From contig CAJTLX010000015.1 in the NCBI GenBank assembly GCA_910577165.1, positions 1 through 59,383 of the forward strand: 59,383 nt of DNA, in the 5' to 3' direction. Under the pieces are notes generated by a model, which made no database searches, was not told the DNA's origin, and worked only from the letters and a program-made list of their open reading frames with translations. The DNA is from an uncultured Lachnospiraceae bacterium (GTDB lineage: Bacteria > Bacillota > Clostridia > Lachnospirales > Lachnospiraceae). Shown here piece after piece: positions 16,082 to 25,331 of the stretch (its first letter is position 1; each line of letters opens with the position of its first letter). The position numbers were made by a program, and so were the translations under genes.

Positions 16082-18481
16082 TTACAAGCTAAGTTTACAA
16101 GGGTGCAGATAAGGGTTCCATGCCGTGACCGTTACCGGGATATCTTCCTTCTTTCTAAAATAGAGCATTAGTCTGCCCTCAAGTGCGTTGCGGAAGGAAG
16201 CGCGGTAATCGGTTACATCGCGGGGATCGCCATTATCAAGCCCTAAGTATTCCACATTTCCCTCAATTCGAATATCAATGCGAGACTGATCTGTGGTAAC
16301 GCGTCTTCCCTTTTCGTCAAGCACCGTAATTTCTACCTGGATAATCTCTTCCTCGCTGACCACTTCCATGCCAAGCTGTACTGGCGCGCCCACAGTTTCC
16401 AGGGTATGGCAGATAATGGAATTATTTGGGCAGTCCAAATTATCTGTGCGCGCGGAGGAAGGGAGAATGGCACTCGCCGTAATTTTCCCAGGTTCAAACG
16501 GCACAAACCAGCGGTAAAAACCAAGCTCCTCCACATATTCCCCGGAGGTTTTCACCGGAATGCTATTGATTAGCAGCGTTGGATTCTCGCAGTTGGTATA
16601 GCAGCGCACCTCAATTTCCTCGCCCGGCACATAATTCCAGAGATTATTCATCATCTTCCACTCGCTGAGATCCTTATTTTTTCTTGCGGTACAAAGATAA
16701 ATCACAGGTTCCTCGCTCCACCAGCTTTTGCGGCTGTAGTAGCGTGCCTTTTCAAAGCCCGCCGTGGAGAGGAAACCGGAAGCGTGTGTGTGGGACGGCC
16801 AGCCGCCGCACTCCCCCAGATAATCAATGCCGATCCAGATAAATTGTCCCGAAATAAAGGGAAGTTCTTTTACCCATTTCCATGCCGCAAAACTTGGGCT
16901 GTTCTCGCTTCCAATAAATGGTTTCTCCGGGAAGCGAAGATGATCCTTTTCGTACAAATGTTCTTTATAATTGTAACCGACAACATCGAGATGATCGATG
17001 TAGCCCAAATTTGCCGAGAGTTCCGGGAAGGCAACAGCGGCGGTAACCGGGCGCGTCGGGTCAGTCTTTTTTGCGATCGCGGCGAGCTTTTTAGAAATTA
17101 CGGTAAGGCGTTCCATATTTGGGCGGTCAGTGCGAAAGCGTCGCTCTTCCTCCGGCTTGTTTGCGTCGTTGTTTCCAGTCATGGTCAGAAAGCTCTCGTG
17201 GTTGTACGGGTCATTTGGGTAGTCGATCTCATTGCCGATGGAAAAGAGAACGATACTTGGATGGTTGCGGTCGCGCCGGATCTGGGAAATTAAGTCGCGC
17301 TCGTGCCACTCCGGAAAATCGTTTGCGTAGCCCTGATGCTTTGGCGGGTAGACATTGTGACCGCAAAACCATTTGTTTTTGCAGCCCTCCCACTCGTCAA
17401 ATGCCTCGTCCATCACAAGAAAGCCCATCTCATCGCAGAGTTCGTAGAGTTCATTTGCGTGCGGGTTGTGGCTGGTGCGAATGGCATTGCAGCCCATGGC
17501 TTTTAGTTTGGTAAGCCTTCTTCGCCACACGCCCTTTGTCATTGCCGCGCCGAGCGCGCCGCCATCATGGTGCAGACAAACCCCCTTAAAAATCGTTGGT
17601 TTCCCATTGAGAAAAAAGCCCTGATCCGCGTCAAAGCGGATGGAGCGAATGCCCACCTTCTGCTCGTCAATAAAAATTGTTTTGCCGCCAGGAAGAATGG
17701 CATTTGTCCGCAGGGTGTAGAGAACTGGATTTTCCGGCGACCAGAGTTTTGGCGAAGATAATGTGCCGGAAGTGGTCACGGTCTGCGGCATACCCTTTGT
17801 GAGGACGGCGGAAGTTTCAAATACCGCCACTGGAGTTTCCCTGTCAAAAAGCGTGGACTGCACAATGATTTCCATATTGTTCTCCGGCACAAATTCGGAG
17901 AGGACAAGTTCATTGTCAATTACTATCTTGGCACTGGCAGAAGAAATTTTCGGTGTTTGGAAAAAAATTCCATATTCACAGGGATAAATTTCTTCAAATT
18001 CCTGCAAACTTACCTTGCGTGTAATGCCGGAGCCGGTGAACCAGCGAGAGTCCGCAATATCCTCATGGGAAACCTTAACCGCAATCACATTTTCATTTTC
18101 GTTGGAATTTGCGGACAAATTTTCGGGTATATCGCCAAAGCGGAGGAAATCCGTCACGTCATACCGGAAGGAAATATAGCCGTTTGGACGTCTTCCAAGA
18201 TAGTAGCCGTTTATCCAGACCTGACTGTTTTTGTATATGCCGTCAAAACAGAGAAAATATTTTTTGCCTTTCGCGTTCGAGGAAAGGGTGAAATGTTTGC
18301 GGTACCAGGCGGTGCCACCGACCACATAGCCCGTTCCGCTTGAGAGATTTCGATCTTTTGGATATTGTACGGACCAGTCATGTGGGAGTGTGACCTGCTG
18401 CCAGTCCGCATCGCCATAATTTTTTTCAAAAGCGTTCTCCTTATCGCCGAGGTGAAAATACCAGTTTGTATTAAGTAACAT
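16082..18481 (-). CDS. Glycoside hydrolase family 2 beta-galactosidase/beta-glucuronidase-like enzyme
   Basis: A 799-residue cytoplasmic GH2 enzyme. The N-terminal sugar-binding domain (about residues 1-170) has LPHDWSVQYP and GGTAWYRKHF, followed by an Ig-like domain and the catalytic barrel. The barrel carries ICHT-type elements TSHNPHANELYELCDEMG, the acid/base Glu in FSIGNEIDYPND and the likely nucleophile Glu in FIGSENSPSF. A C-terminal Ig-like domain follows. The frame opens at a GTG 18 bp upstream, but AAGGAGGAGT lies just before the ATG at 18481, so I start there. No signal peptide. Its promoter overlaps a cre/LacI-like operator. Whether it cleaves galactosides or another beta-linkage cannot be decided here. 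Confidence 0.9.
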   Translation of the reverse strand: MLLNTNWYFHLGDKENAFEKNYGDADWQQVTLPHDWSVQYPKDRNLSSGTGYVVGGTAWYRKHFTLSSNAKGKKYFLCFDGIYKNSQVWINGYYLGRRPNGYISFRYDVTDFLRFGDIPENLSANSNENENVIAVKVSHEDIADSRWFTGSGITRKVSLQEFEEIYPCEYGIFFQTPKISSASAKIVIDNELVLSEFVPENNMEIIVQSTLFDRETPVAVFETSAVLTKGMPQTVTTSGTLSSPKLWSPENPVLYTLRTNAILPGGKTIFIDEQKVGIRSIRFDADQGFFLNGKPTIFKGVCLHHDGGALGAAMTKGVWRRRLTKLKAMGCNAIRTSHNPHANELYELCDEMGFLVMDEAFDEWEGCKNKWFCGHNVYPPKHQGYANDFPEWHERDLISQIRRDRNHPSIVLFSIGNEIDYPNDPYNHESFLTMTGNNDANKPEEERRFRTDRPNMERLTVISKKLAAIAKKTDPTRPVTAAVAFPELSANLGYIDHLDVVGYNYKEHLYEKDHLRFPEKPFIGSENSPSFAAWKWVKELPFISGQFIWIGIDYLGECGGWPSHTHASGFLSTAGFEKARYYSRKSWWSEEPVIYLCTARKNKDLSEWKMMNNLWNYVPGEEIEVRCYTNCENPTLLINSIPVKTSGEYVEELGFYRWFVPFEPGKITASAILPSSARTDNLDCPNNSIICHTLETVGAPVQLGMEVVSEEEIIQVEITVLDEKGRRVTTDQSRIDIRIEGNVEYLGLDNGDPRDVTDYRASFRNALEGRLMLYFRKKEDIPVTVTAWNPYLHPCKLSL

Positions 18482-18559
18482 AAACTCCTCCTTGTTCACT
18501 GAGATTGTCTGAAACCGGAAGGCTTAGAATACAAAGGATTTCTCCAGAAATAGAGTTGC

Positions 18560-18619
18560 TGCAATCGGTTTCAAAACTTTGAATATTAGTATGATAAAGG
18601 ATGGGGAAGAAGAATGCAA
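18560..18619 (-). promoter_or_regulatory. GH2 promoter with cre/LacI-like operator
   Basis: On the minus strand, TTGCAT (18619-18614) and TATCAT (18596-18591) are 17 bp apart. The palindrome-like TGAAACCGATTGCA (18573-18560) begins about 18 bp after the -10 box. It fits the cre consensus TGWAANCGNTNWCA at 13 of 14 positions and would block initiation or early elongation, as CcpA or a LacI-family repressor does. Confidence 0.6.
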
Positions 18620-18894
18620 TGGATTTTGTTGACGGGGTTTTGTCATTTGTTAGCTTTTTCTATACAAAAATGAAAGAGGGGGCTTTTAATTGACGCAGTG
18701 CAGGGTTTATGCTAAAGTTGCAGCGGGAAAAGGAAGGAGAGAAAAATCTTTACGAGCTTGAAAGAAACCAGAGGACAGGAGGGCGATATTGATATTAAAA
18801 ATAATTTTTGGAGAGAAAGGTTTACAAGCCAAGGGAAGAATTGCGTACGTTTCAGACTATTTTAATTCTGTATATACAAAGGAATGGTTAAATA
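18620..18894. other. Intergenic stretch at the left border of the accessory island
   Basis: I see no intact gene here. The sequence becomes A+T richer and runs directly into the decayed IS3 fragment. No clear direct repeat that would mark an attachment site was recognised. Confidence 0.4.
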
Positions 18895-19197
18895 ATGGTT
18901 TGGCAAAGCAAATTATTAGGGATATTGACCGTATCTAAGGCCAGTATCTCCAAGTGGTGCGGCGAATTCAGCAAAGAATGCCAAGCTAAAGCCCAAACTA
19001 ATCCCGATGCTCCAAATGAAATGGAACTTATGAAGGAGAGTCTCCGACTGCGGAAGGAACCAGAAGAGGCGAGGAAGGAAAAGCCCTTGTGTCCGACCCG
19101 GCAAGTTATACAAAGAGTGGGGAGGAATGGGATTTGTCAGTGGTTATGGAAGAAGCGGCAAAGGCAGCTACGGCGGGCGGTCCGTTCTGGGCGATAG
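18895..19197 (+). mobile_element. IS3-family transposase OrfA remnant
   Basis: The residues VSKASISKWCGEFSKECQ, then NPDAPNEMELMKESLRLRKE, match the OrfA helix-turn-helix and leucine-zipper region of IS3-type transposases. After RLRKE the reading changes to unrelated sequence (from about position 19075), so the C-terminus of OrfA is lost. No OrfB and no terminal inverted repeats were found. A dead fragment at the left edge of the island. Confidence 0.6.
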
Positions 19198-19234
19198 GAA
19201 GCAATAACAAAATAGAATTGGGGGATTAAGGGAT

Positions 19235-19616
19235 ATGGTTTTGTATTTATCATCCATGCAGCATACCAACCTGTTGGATTTTACAGGCTTATATGAACCG
19301 GACAGCGGGATGCCGATCAAGCGGATGGTGGGGCGGTTTTCGCTGAAACAGTTCATTGTTTATGATATGCGGAACTTCTCGCATTTTACGGATGTCGTAC
19401 TTGACCGGGCGGCGTTTGGGGATACGGATGAGGAATTTGCGCAGGCTATTGAGGGTTTGTGGCGGAAGGAATCCAGGAGGAATTAGTGGGGGTGTTACAG
19501 GATGGACAGCATCAGGTCAAATTTCTCGTTTATCAGCCAGGGTTGATGGATGGCGGGTGTAATGCGGGGGTGTACCGGGAGATTGTGGCGGAGTATATCA
19601 TGAAAACATAAAGAGG
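19235..19616 (+). pseudogene. Fragments of a conjugative-element protein
   Basis: A frame at 19235-19486 encodes FSLKQFIVYDMRNFSHFTDV and then VVLDRAAFGDTDEEFAQAIE, which resembles the N-terminal part of a small conserved protein of Lachnospiraceae integrative conjugative elements. A further piece at 19487-19616 encodes VKFLVYQPGLMDGGCNAG and ends with a stop. Neither is full length and the frames do not join. I cannot name the function. Together with the next gene they point to a degraded conjugative element. Confidence 0.35.
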
Positions 19617-19700
19617 AAAGGAAGCCATACAGGGCAGGAAAAAGTGTTCTGTATGGCTTCCTTTCGTTGTTTTGGAAATGAAAGGCAGGAGGGATTTAAG

Positions 19701-20254
19701 ATGGCAACAAAGCAAGTGAAATTAAAGGAGCAGGCATATGCAAGCAATTTGAAAAGCAGGGCATTATCCGTGTTGATCTACCTGATTGACCGTGCCAACC
19801 AGGAGTTAACCTGTTTCCCAGCAATTCCAACGATGGCGGAGCAGCTCCATATCTCGATTTCGACCGTAAAGCGAACGTTAAGGGAATTGGTGGATGCAGG
19901 GTATATCAGCAAGGATGCGCGGTTCCGGGAGAAGAACCGGGGCAGAGCAGCAACCTGTATACGCTGATACTACAAGGGGAAAAGATGGAAAGGGAAAATA
20001 AGGATTGTTCTGAGAATGGGAAGTGTGCAGGGCAGGTTTTGGAAAAATCCTTTGATGATAATGTGGGTAAGAATGAGAAAGCTGGGAAAGGTGTAGAGAA
20101 CCTCGGAAGGGTTGTGGGGAAAGTGGATATAGAGCATATAGGTTTTGATGATATGATAGAAGGAGAGAGGAAAGCAGATAAAGCAGGATCAGTAGGATAT
20201 CCCATTAAGATAAAGAAAAGCGGAAAATGGTGGTGCATTTTATTTCACCATTAG
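19701..20254 (+). pseudogene. Helix-turn-helix protein of a mobile element, frameshifted
   Basis: After GGAGGG the ATG at 19701 opens MATKQVKLKEQAYASNLKSR and a winged-helix segment with IPTMAEQLHISISTVKRTLR and ELVDAGYISKDARFREKN, as in small HTH proteins of clostridial conjugative elements. The frame stops at 19967 with RGRAATCIR. In another frame the same DNA reads GQSSNLYTLILQGEKMEREN and continues to 20254, so one base has been lost near 19935. The DNA-binding part could still be made. Confidence 0.6.
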
Positions 20255-20481
20255 AAGAAATAAAATGAAAAACAGTCATATATAATAAATAAAAATGATG
20301 AAGATGCAGCAATAAAGCGAAAATGGAAAGTATTTGTGCTTTATTATGGTTCCTTGTAAACTATTTGTATTTATGAAAAATAATCGAATCAATGAAAAAA
20401 TGTTGATTTTTTACTATGAATATAGTATATTTAGTTTATTGTGAAATATTTTTGTAAATCTATGTCGTAGGGAGGAAAATT

Positions 20482-21195
20482 ATGCGGGTTGCCGTGGTGG
20501 ATGATGAGGGTAACTTTGCCAAAAAGGTAAAGAAAGATATTGAAAAGTTTTTTCAGGGGCAAAAGGAAACGGTGAAAGTAAAATATTTTTCTGATTCTTC
20601 TATCCTTTCTGATTTACAACATCAAAAATATTACGACCTCTATCTGTTAGATGTGAAAATGCCAGAAATCAATGGAATTATGTTGGCAGAAAAAGTGAGA
20701 ACTTTTGATTACAATGCCAGGATTGTATTTCTTACTGCTTACGAAAATTACGCCCGCCACGGTTATAAAGTAAAGGCTTACGATTATCTACTGAAAGACT
20801 CTTATCAGGAAGAACTATTTTTGATATTAGAACGAATACAGAAAGAAGATAGTGAAAACCAGGAAGAATATTATATTATTTCTTCTGATAATAGAGAATG
20901 TAAGTTTCCTGTCAATGATATTTTGTATTTGGCGAAGGAAAAGCAATATACCATATTTCATTGTAAGGATGGAATATTACATAGGGAAAGAGGGTCATTA
21001 CAGACCGTTTTAGGGAATTTGCCAAAAGAGCGGTTTGTATTGATTGATAAAGGAACGATTTTGAATTTAAAGTATGTTGTTCAGTTTGAAAAATATATCA
21101 TTACATTAACAACTGGAGAAAATCTTACCGTAAGTAGACGCTTGCGTTCCATGGTACAGGAAAAATTGCTTGATTATTGGGAAGAAATGTATTGA
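20482..21195 (+). CDS. AgrA-like LytTR response regulator
   Basis: A 237-residue two-component regulator. The receiver domain (about 1-125) has the acidic pair D7-D8, the phosphoacceptor D57 in YLLDVKMPEINGI, and the switch Thr and Lys in FLTAYENYARHGYKVKAYDYLLK. The C-terminal LytTR DNA-binding domain (about 135-237) has VNDILYLAKEKQYTIFH and ERFVLIDKGTILNLKYV. LytTR regulators of the AgrA type bind pairs of short direct repeats about two helical turns apart, and such pairs occur upstream of three transcription units downstream (22539, 23872, 28007). The kinase gene follows with a one-base overlap. Control of those promoters is inferred, not shown. Confidence 0.93.
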   Translation: MRVAVVDDEGNFAKKVKKDIEKFFQGQKETVKVKYFSDSSILSDLQHQKYYDLYLLDVKMPEINGIMLAEKVRTFDYNARIVFLTAYENYARHGYKVKAYDYLLKDSYQEELFLILERIQKEDSENQEEYYIISSDNRECKFPVNDILYLAKEKQYTIFHCKDGILHRERGSLQTVLGNLPKERFVLIDKGTILNLKYVVQFEKYIITLTTGENLTVSRRLRSMVQEKLLDYWEEMY

Positions 21196-22509
21196 TGGTC
21201 TTTTATTACCTATGCGATTATATCAATACAGCAATAAAAATTTGGGTGGCATTGCAAGTTGTGGATGGAATTTTTGAGACCAGACGAAGTAAAAGGCAAC
21301 TTTTCGTTGGGCAGGCAATAGCAATTACTTTCACAGCAGTGCTTCAGATAATAAATGAAATTTATATGAATTTGCGGTTTTCCAATACTTTATTGTTGTT
21401 AGTAGTTTTTGTTAATGCAATTATTTGTATATTTCTTTATGAATGTAATTTTCGTAATGCTTTATGTTCCAATCTGTTGGTTGGAATAAGTTTTGCCTTG
21501 ATTGATTTTTTTATTCTAACATGTACATATTTGTGTGATGATTGGTTAGGGGGAAGAAGAGATATTCTTTTATCTGCTGGTGCATGGAGAGGTTTGTATT
21601 TATTGGTGTATGCCATTGTAATGTTGCCTATTGGTCTTATGTTAAGGAGATGGCTGATTGGAAAAAGGCAGGAAGTTCTCAAGTATCAAAATAAAGCATT
21701 GATTTTGGGGATTCTTTTGTTGCCCTGCATGATTTATTTTCAGAGAATTTATTTGCAGGAAACAGTAAATGCACTATTTTATCGATGGTGGTTTTTCATT
21801 TTAGGAATTCTCTTAATAGCGTTGGCACTTTGTTTTAATGTTGTACGGCAAAGAGCAGAGGAGGATACAACGGATAGAGATTGGTATGTTGGAAGAAAAC
21901 TATCAGGCACTATTAAAGGTCTATGATGAAAAATCCATCCTTATACATGATATGAAAAATCATTTGCGGACGATCTCAGGGATGATCAAAGAGGTAAAAT
22001 TAGAAGATTGTGAAGCATATATTGCACAGATTATTGGGGAGATACGAAAGGGAGAAAACACAGTTTGGACAAACCATAAGATCTTGGACTTGGTTCTGAA
22101 TATGAAATTTCAGGAAGCAAGGAAGGCACAGATCAAAGTTCGGTGCAAATCGGATGATATGAGTGATTTAGAATTGTCTGCTGTAGAAATTTGTTCCCTT
22201 TTTACAAACCTGTTAGATAATGCGATTGAGACCAGTGTAAAATGTTCTGAAGAGATGAATCGTAGGAGGAATGTGGTATGTCGGAGACATGGGAGGAAGC
22301 TGGTTGTTTCCGTTTCTAATTTTATGGAGAAAGAACTGGATGGACAAGCAATGCAATCGTTAAAAACAACGAAAAAAGATGAGAAACAGCATGGTTTTGG
22401 GCTGCGCAGTGTAAAAAGGACGATACGGGAAAGGGAAGGATGTATGAAGGTGAAAGTTTTGGGAAAACAGTTTCAGATCACATTATACTTAAATGGATTT
22501 TTTAGTTAA
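21195..22509 (+). pseudogene. AgrC-like sensor histidine kinase, frameshifted
   Basis: The ATG overlaps the stop of the regulator gene. The first frame (to 21926) encodes about six membrane helices, ending in ILGILLIALALCFNVVRQRAEE. The kinase part is in another frame from about 21860: MLEENYQALLKVYDEKS, the H-box LIHDMKNHLRT, the N-box SLFTNLLDNAIET and the G-box region GFGLRSVKRTI. Removing one G from GAGGAGGA at about 21858-21865 would fuse both into a normal AgrC-type kinase of about 438 residues. As read the gene is broken; a sequencing error or programmed shift would restore peptide sensing. No agrB/agrD pair is nearby. Confidence 0.8.
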
Positions 22510-22538
22510 TATATTTTTAAAAATTTGTATTTTAGGAG

Positions 22539-22608
22539 AACCACTGGAAGCCATAAAGCAACCGTTGGCAGCTAAGCTATTGCCAATGGTAAGGAAATAT
22601 GATATACA
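22539..22608 (+). promoter_or_regulatory. Promoter P1 with a two-box LytTR-type operator
   Basis: Box 1 AACCACTGGAAG (22539-22550) and box 2 AACCGTTGGCAG (22560-22571) are exactly 21 bp apart. A -35 element TTGCCA (22580-22585) and a -10 TATACA (22603-22608) follow. Box 2 continues into TAAGCTATTGC, nearly the same as CAAGCTATTGC in P2. It drives the lanthipeptide-like gene. Confidence 0.65.
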
Positions 22609-22637
22609 TAATTAAAAGCATTTAAAGGAGATTTATG

Positions 22638-22808
22638 ATGAACAGGGAAGAATTGAGAAGAGCAAAACGAGGGAATGGCACAGCGGCAGGGAATGTGCAA
22701 ATGGAAGTGGAACAAATTAAAAAATTACAAATGGGAGATGTTGACAGCGAAATATTAACAATAACTGTTGGATATGGTGGATTATTCACTTTGGTTTGCT
22801 GTCCATAA
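22638..22808 (+). CDS. Lanthipeptide-like precursor peptide
   Basis: A 56-residue peptide not preceded or followed by any overlapping gene. It has a charged leader-like N-half (NREELRRAKRGNGTAAGN, VEQIKKLQMGDVDSEI) and a C-terminal LTITVGYGGLFTLVCCP with three Thr and two Cys. That is the layout of a class II lanthipeptide precursor, and LanM remnants follow 80 bp downstream. AAAGGAG (22624-22630) is 7 bp from the ATG at 22638 and 4 bp from the one at 22635, so I take the former. The C-terminal CC-P ending is short for a ring-forming core, so it may itself be truncated. A signal function cannot be excluded. Confidence 0.6.
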   Translation: MNREELRRAKRGNGTAAGNVQMEVEQIKKLQMGDVDSEILTITVGYGGLFTLVCCP

Positions 22809-22888
22809 ATAAGGAAATGTTTAGTGATTGGCGGGAGCGAGAAAAACTTTCTTGATCCCATTCTTTATGAAAGAGAATATGAAAAATG

Positions 22889-23850
22889 ATGCTAAAAAGG
22901 GAAGTGGAAAGACTTTATTGGGAGCAGGAAAAAACGTATAATATTGTAGACCAAGGGGATTATGCCCCATTTTATGAACATCTAAAAACAATATTTCTTA
23001 AAATAATAAAAAATGAATGCGGCAATATGATTCCAGATTTCACGAAAAATTTTATGAAGAGGCTGGCAAAGGAAACGAAAAAGAAATGTTATGAAGAGAT
23101 GGCGGATACCTTGACAAAGAAGCTGCTTCCGAAAGCGGTCGCAGCATGACCGCAAAAGTGAAAAGAATTCAGGAGAAGATGCCAACAGGGGCATTTTGCG
23201 GGGAAGCATCCATTGCATTTGTCTATATGCTATCGTATTTAACAAACAAAGATGCTAAATATCTGGAATATACAAAATTGCAATGCGAAATTTTAAGTAA
23301 GGTATTTGCAGAAGATAAAGATTATGATGTGATTGCAGGGAACGCAGGAGTAATTTTAGTTTTACTTTGCGCATACAAATTGACAAGTGATAGGCAGTAT
23401 ATAGAATGGGCAAAGAAAGCAAGGGATATCTTACTTTTATCTGCAACAGAGTATGAATGGGGAATGGGATGGATGAATCCGGTAACCAAGACCGCTTTGA
23501 CGGGATTTGCTTATGGGGCGAGTGGGATTATGTTGGCATTGGCTAAGTTGGGATATATTACATGAGATGAGAAGTATACAAAAGTAGCATATCAGGCGTT
23601 TTTATATGAAGAATATTTCTTTGATGAGGAGCTGCAAGACTGGGAGGACTTGCGGGGGAAGGAACCTGCGGGAAGAAAAGAACAGGGAGGCATAAAATCA
23701 GATAAAAAAGAAATCTGTGAAGAAAAAGGTAACAGCATGGCGTGGTGTCATGGGTGGGACGGTATTTTGATGGCAGGCATCAAAGGAATTGGATATTATT
23801 TTCTATTTGGGTTTGAAGGCACAAAGAAGATATTAAGTATAGATATTTAA
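22889..23850 (+). pseudogene. Decayed class II lanthipeptide synthetase (LanM)
   Basis: Two pieces of a LanM enzyme, which normally dehydrates and then cyclises the precursor. The first frame (to 23149) gives about 86 residues resembling the N-terminal dehydratase helices (YAPFYEHLKTIFLKIIK). It ends inside a palindromic R1 core. The second frame (from 23146) is LanC-like cyclase: DYDVIAGNAGVILVLL and GFAYGASGIMLALAKLGY, where the usual SHG His is Tyr. An in-frame TGA at 23563-23565 interrupts it, and the frame continues to SMAWCHGWDGILMAG with the first zinc Cys motif. The final Cys-His zinc ligands and most of the dehydratase are missing. Normal LanM is about 900-1000 residues. Confidence 0.75.
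23126..23162 (+). repeat. Repeat R1 core at the lanM deletion junction
   Basis: The perfect inverted repeat GCGGTC-GCAGCAT-GACCGC, with flanks TTCCGAAA and AAAAGTG, is shared with copy 1 at 2764-2796. It lies exactly where the N-terminal LanM fragment stops (TGA inside the core) and the cyclase fragment begins (ATG inside the core). A deletion of about 500-600 codons of LanM has its join here. Confidence 0.65.
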
Positions 23851-23871
23851 TCTGTTTTAGATAAAATTAGT

Positions 23872-23940
23872 TATAGATGGATACCATTTGCTAACTGATG
23901 GATGCCAAGCTATTGCAAAAAAATTTAATTGATTTATAAT
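23872..23940 (+). promoter_or_regulatory. Promoter P2 with a two-box LytTR-type operator
   Basis: Box 1 TATAGATGGATA (23872-23883) and box 2 AACTGATGGATG (23893-23904) are 21 bp apart. TTGCAA (23913-23918) and TATAAT (23935-23940) follow with a 16-bp spacer. The block from ATTAGTTATA through TATAAT is closely similar to P3 at 28001-28085. It precedes lipoprotein A1, about 115 bp upstream of its ATG. Confidence 0.7.
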
Positions 23941-24056
23941 GTAAATGATTAAGATATTACATAACCAAGTTTGATTTTTGATTACTGTAAAATTGTATTT
24001 AGAAACTATATTTAGTAAATATTTTTATGAACTAAAAATAATCTCAGGGAGGAATA

Positions 24057-25286
24057 ATGAGAAACTTTCATACCTTTAAAAATATATTGTTACTGTCATT
24101 TTGCTGCCTTTCATTGGTGGCGTGTGGCAATCCTCCAACCGAACAGACCGCAGAGAGTATTTCCCCTGCGCCAACCGCAGAAGGTGGATTCAGTCAAAAA
24201 ATAGATGGAAGCGGACAGATTGGGGATGCGCTTCCCCTGAAGGGGAAGGCATTTGGGGAACTGCCAGTGGTCGGTGAGGAAGATCCCGTTTATTGTAACC
24301 TGCCAGAAAATGTGCGGGGGTGGGATGATATTATCCCATTGTGCGTTGATCCATTGTATGGGATTTTATATTATATGGATTATGGTGGGGATTACAAGCT
24401 CCATGCCATTTATCACGGGGAATCACAGACTGTTTTGGACCTGCCCGGTAAACGATTGTTTTGTCGTGGCGGTAAACTGTATTTTTTGCTAGAATCCTAT
24501 AACCGGTTGGGGTTTGAGGGGGCAGAAAGCGGAAATATCGCAGAATATGACCCAGTGACAGGGGAAGTGAGAGTCCTTTCGGATAAGACCTTTTCCTCCA
24601 TCGTGGTCTATCAGGATATGATCTATTGCAGGTGTGAGGGTGAAGAGAAAGAACTTGGGGAAGGTCAAGGTTATATTGTAGAGGAGAATTTTTGGTTTTA
24701 CTTTTTTGATACAGGAGAACTTGTCGCTGGAAAAACAGCGGGGCGGGAGTATGTAATGGATTTTAGGTGTTACGGGGAATATTTTTTGGCGGCAACGTTA
24801 AAACTCGCTGATGAAAATCCAGATTATGATATTCTGGCTGGAACAGAACTGCGCAAGTGGGATGGAGAGCGCGGAACGTTTTGGGATGATTTAAAGTTAA
24901 AGACATTTGGCAGACATTATGTCAAGAATGGGTATTTTTATTGGTTGGATTCCAAAGGATTCCATCAGTGGGACCCTGTTTCCGGGGAGGATACAGTTCA
25001 CCCGTGGAAACTGGGACTGCCGGATCAGTATATCCTTGTGGGAGATTGGCTTTTCAGTGCGGAACATTTATTGGTCAATACAGAAGAAGGAAAGGTGGAG
25101 AAATGGATTATTGCAGATGAAAAATTACAAGTAATTCATGAATTTTATACGGATGGGGAAAAGATTTATGCGATTGTTGGTCTTTTCGATCATGAGATGG
25201 AAGAGGGTTCTGTTCTTCGCCAGATACAAATAAAGAAAAGCGAAATAAGAGGGTATGAACTATTGCTTGAGAAGATACAGAAATAA
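24057..25286 (+). CDS. Lipoprotein A1, propeller-like repeats, unknown function
   Basis: A 409-residue predicted lipoprotein: signal peptide with lipobox LSLVAC-G (Cys23), then a Thr/Pro-rich linker. The rest is built of short Trp/Tyr/Gly-rich beta units such as PLYGILYYMDYGGDY, KRLFCRGGKLYFLLESY and GEVRVLS, as in bacterial beta-propeller domains. I do not recognise a named family. A2 at 28625-30058 is a paralogue sharing VYCNLPEN, DPLYGI, DYGGDY and KRLFCRGGKLYF. A1 is the first gene after promoter P2 and is followed 45 bp later by B1 and then C1. It should sit on the outer face of the membrane; a sensing or binding role is a guess. Confidence 0.75.
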   Translation: MRNFHTFKNILLLSFCCLSLVACGNPPTEQTAESISPAPTAEGGFSQKIDGSGQIGDALPLKGKAFGELPVVGEEDPVYCNLPENVRGWDDIIPLCVDPLYGILYYMDYGGDYKLHAIYHGESQTVLDLPGKRLFCRGGKLYFLLESYNRLGFEGAESGNIAEYDPVTGEVRVLSDKTFSSIVVYQDMIYCRCEGEEKELGEGQGYIVEENFWFYFFDTGELVAGKTAGREYVMDFRCYGEYFLAATLKLADENPDYDILAGTELRKWDGERGTFWDDLKLKTFGRHYVKNGYFYWLDSKGFHQWDPVSGEDTVHPWKLGLPDQYILVGDWLFSAEHLLVNTEEGKVEKWIIADEKLQVIHEFYTDGEKIYAIVGLFDHEMEEGSVLRQIQIKKSEIRGYELLLEKIQK

Positions 25287-25331
25287 GTCATATTTTGTAA
25301 GTACCGAAAGGTATGGATGTTGGAGGGAGAT

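Noticed and set aside
20321..20350. LytTR-type boxes upstream of the response regulator itself
   Set aside because: TGG-containing segments are 23 bp apart and lack the AACC part; autoregulation cannot be supported.
23563..23565. TGA in the LanC-like frame as selenocysteine
   Set aside because: The gene has several other lesions, no SECIS-like structure was seen and the position is not a Cys in LanC; a nonsense mutation is simpler.
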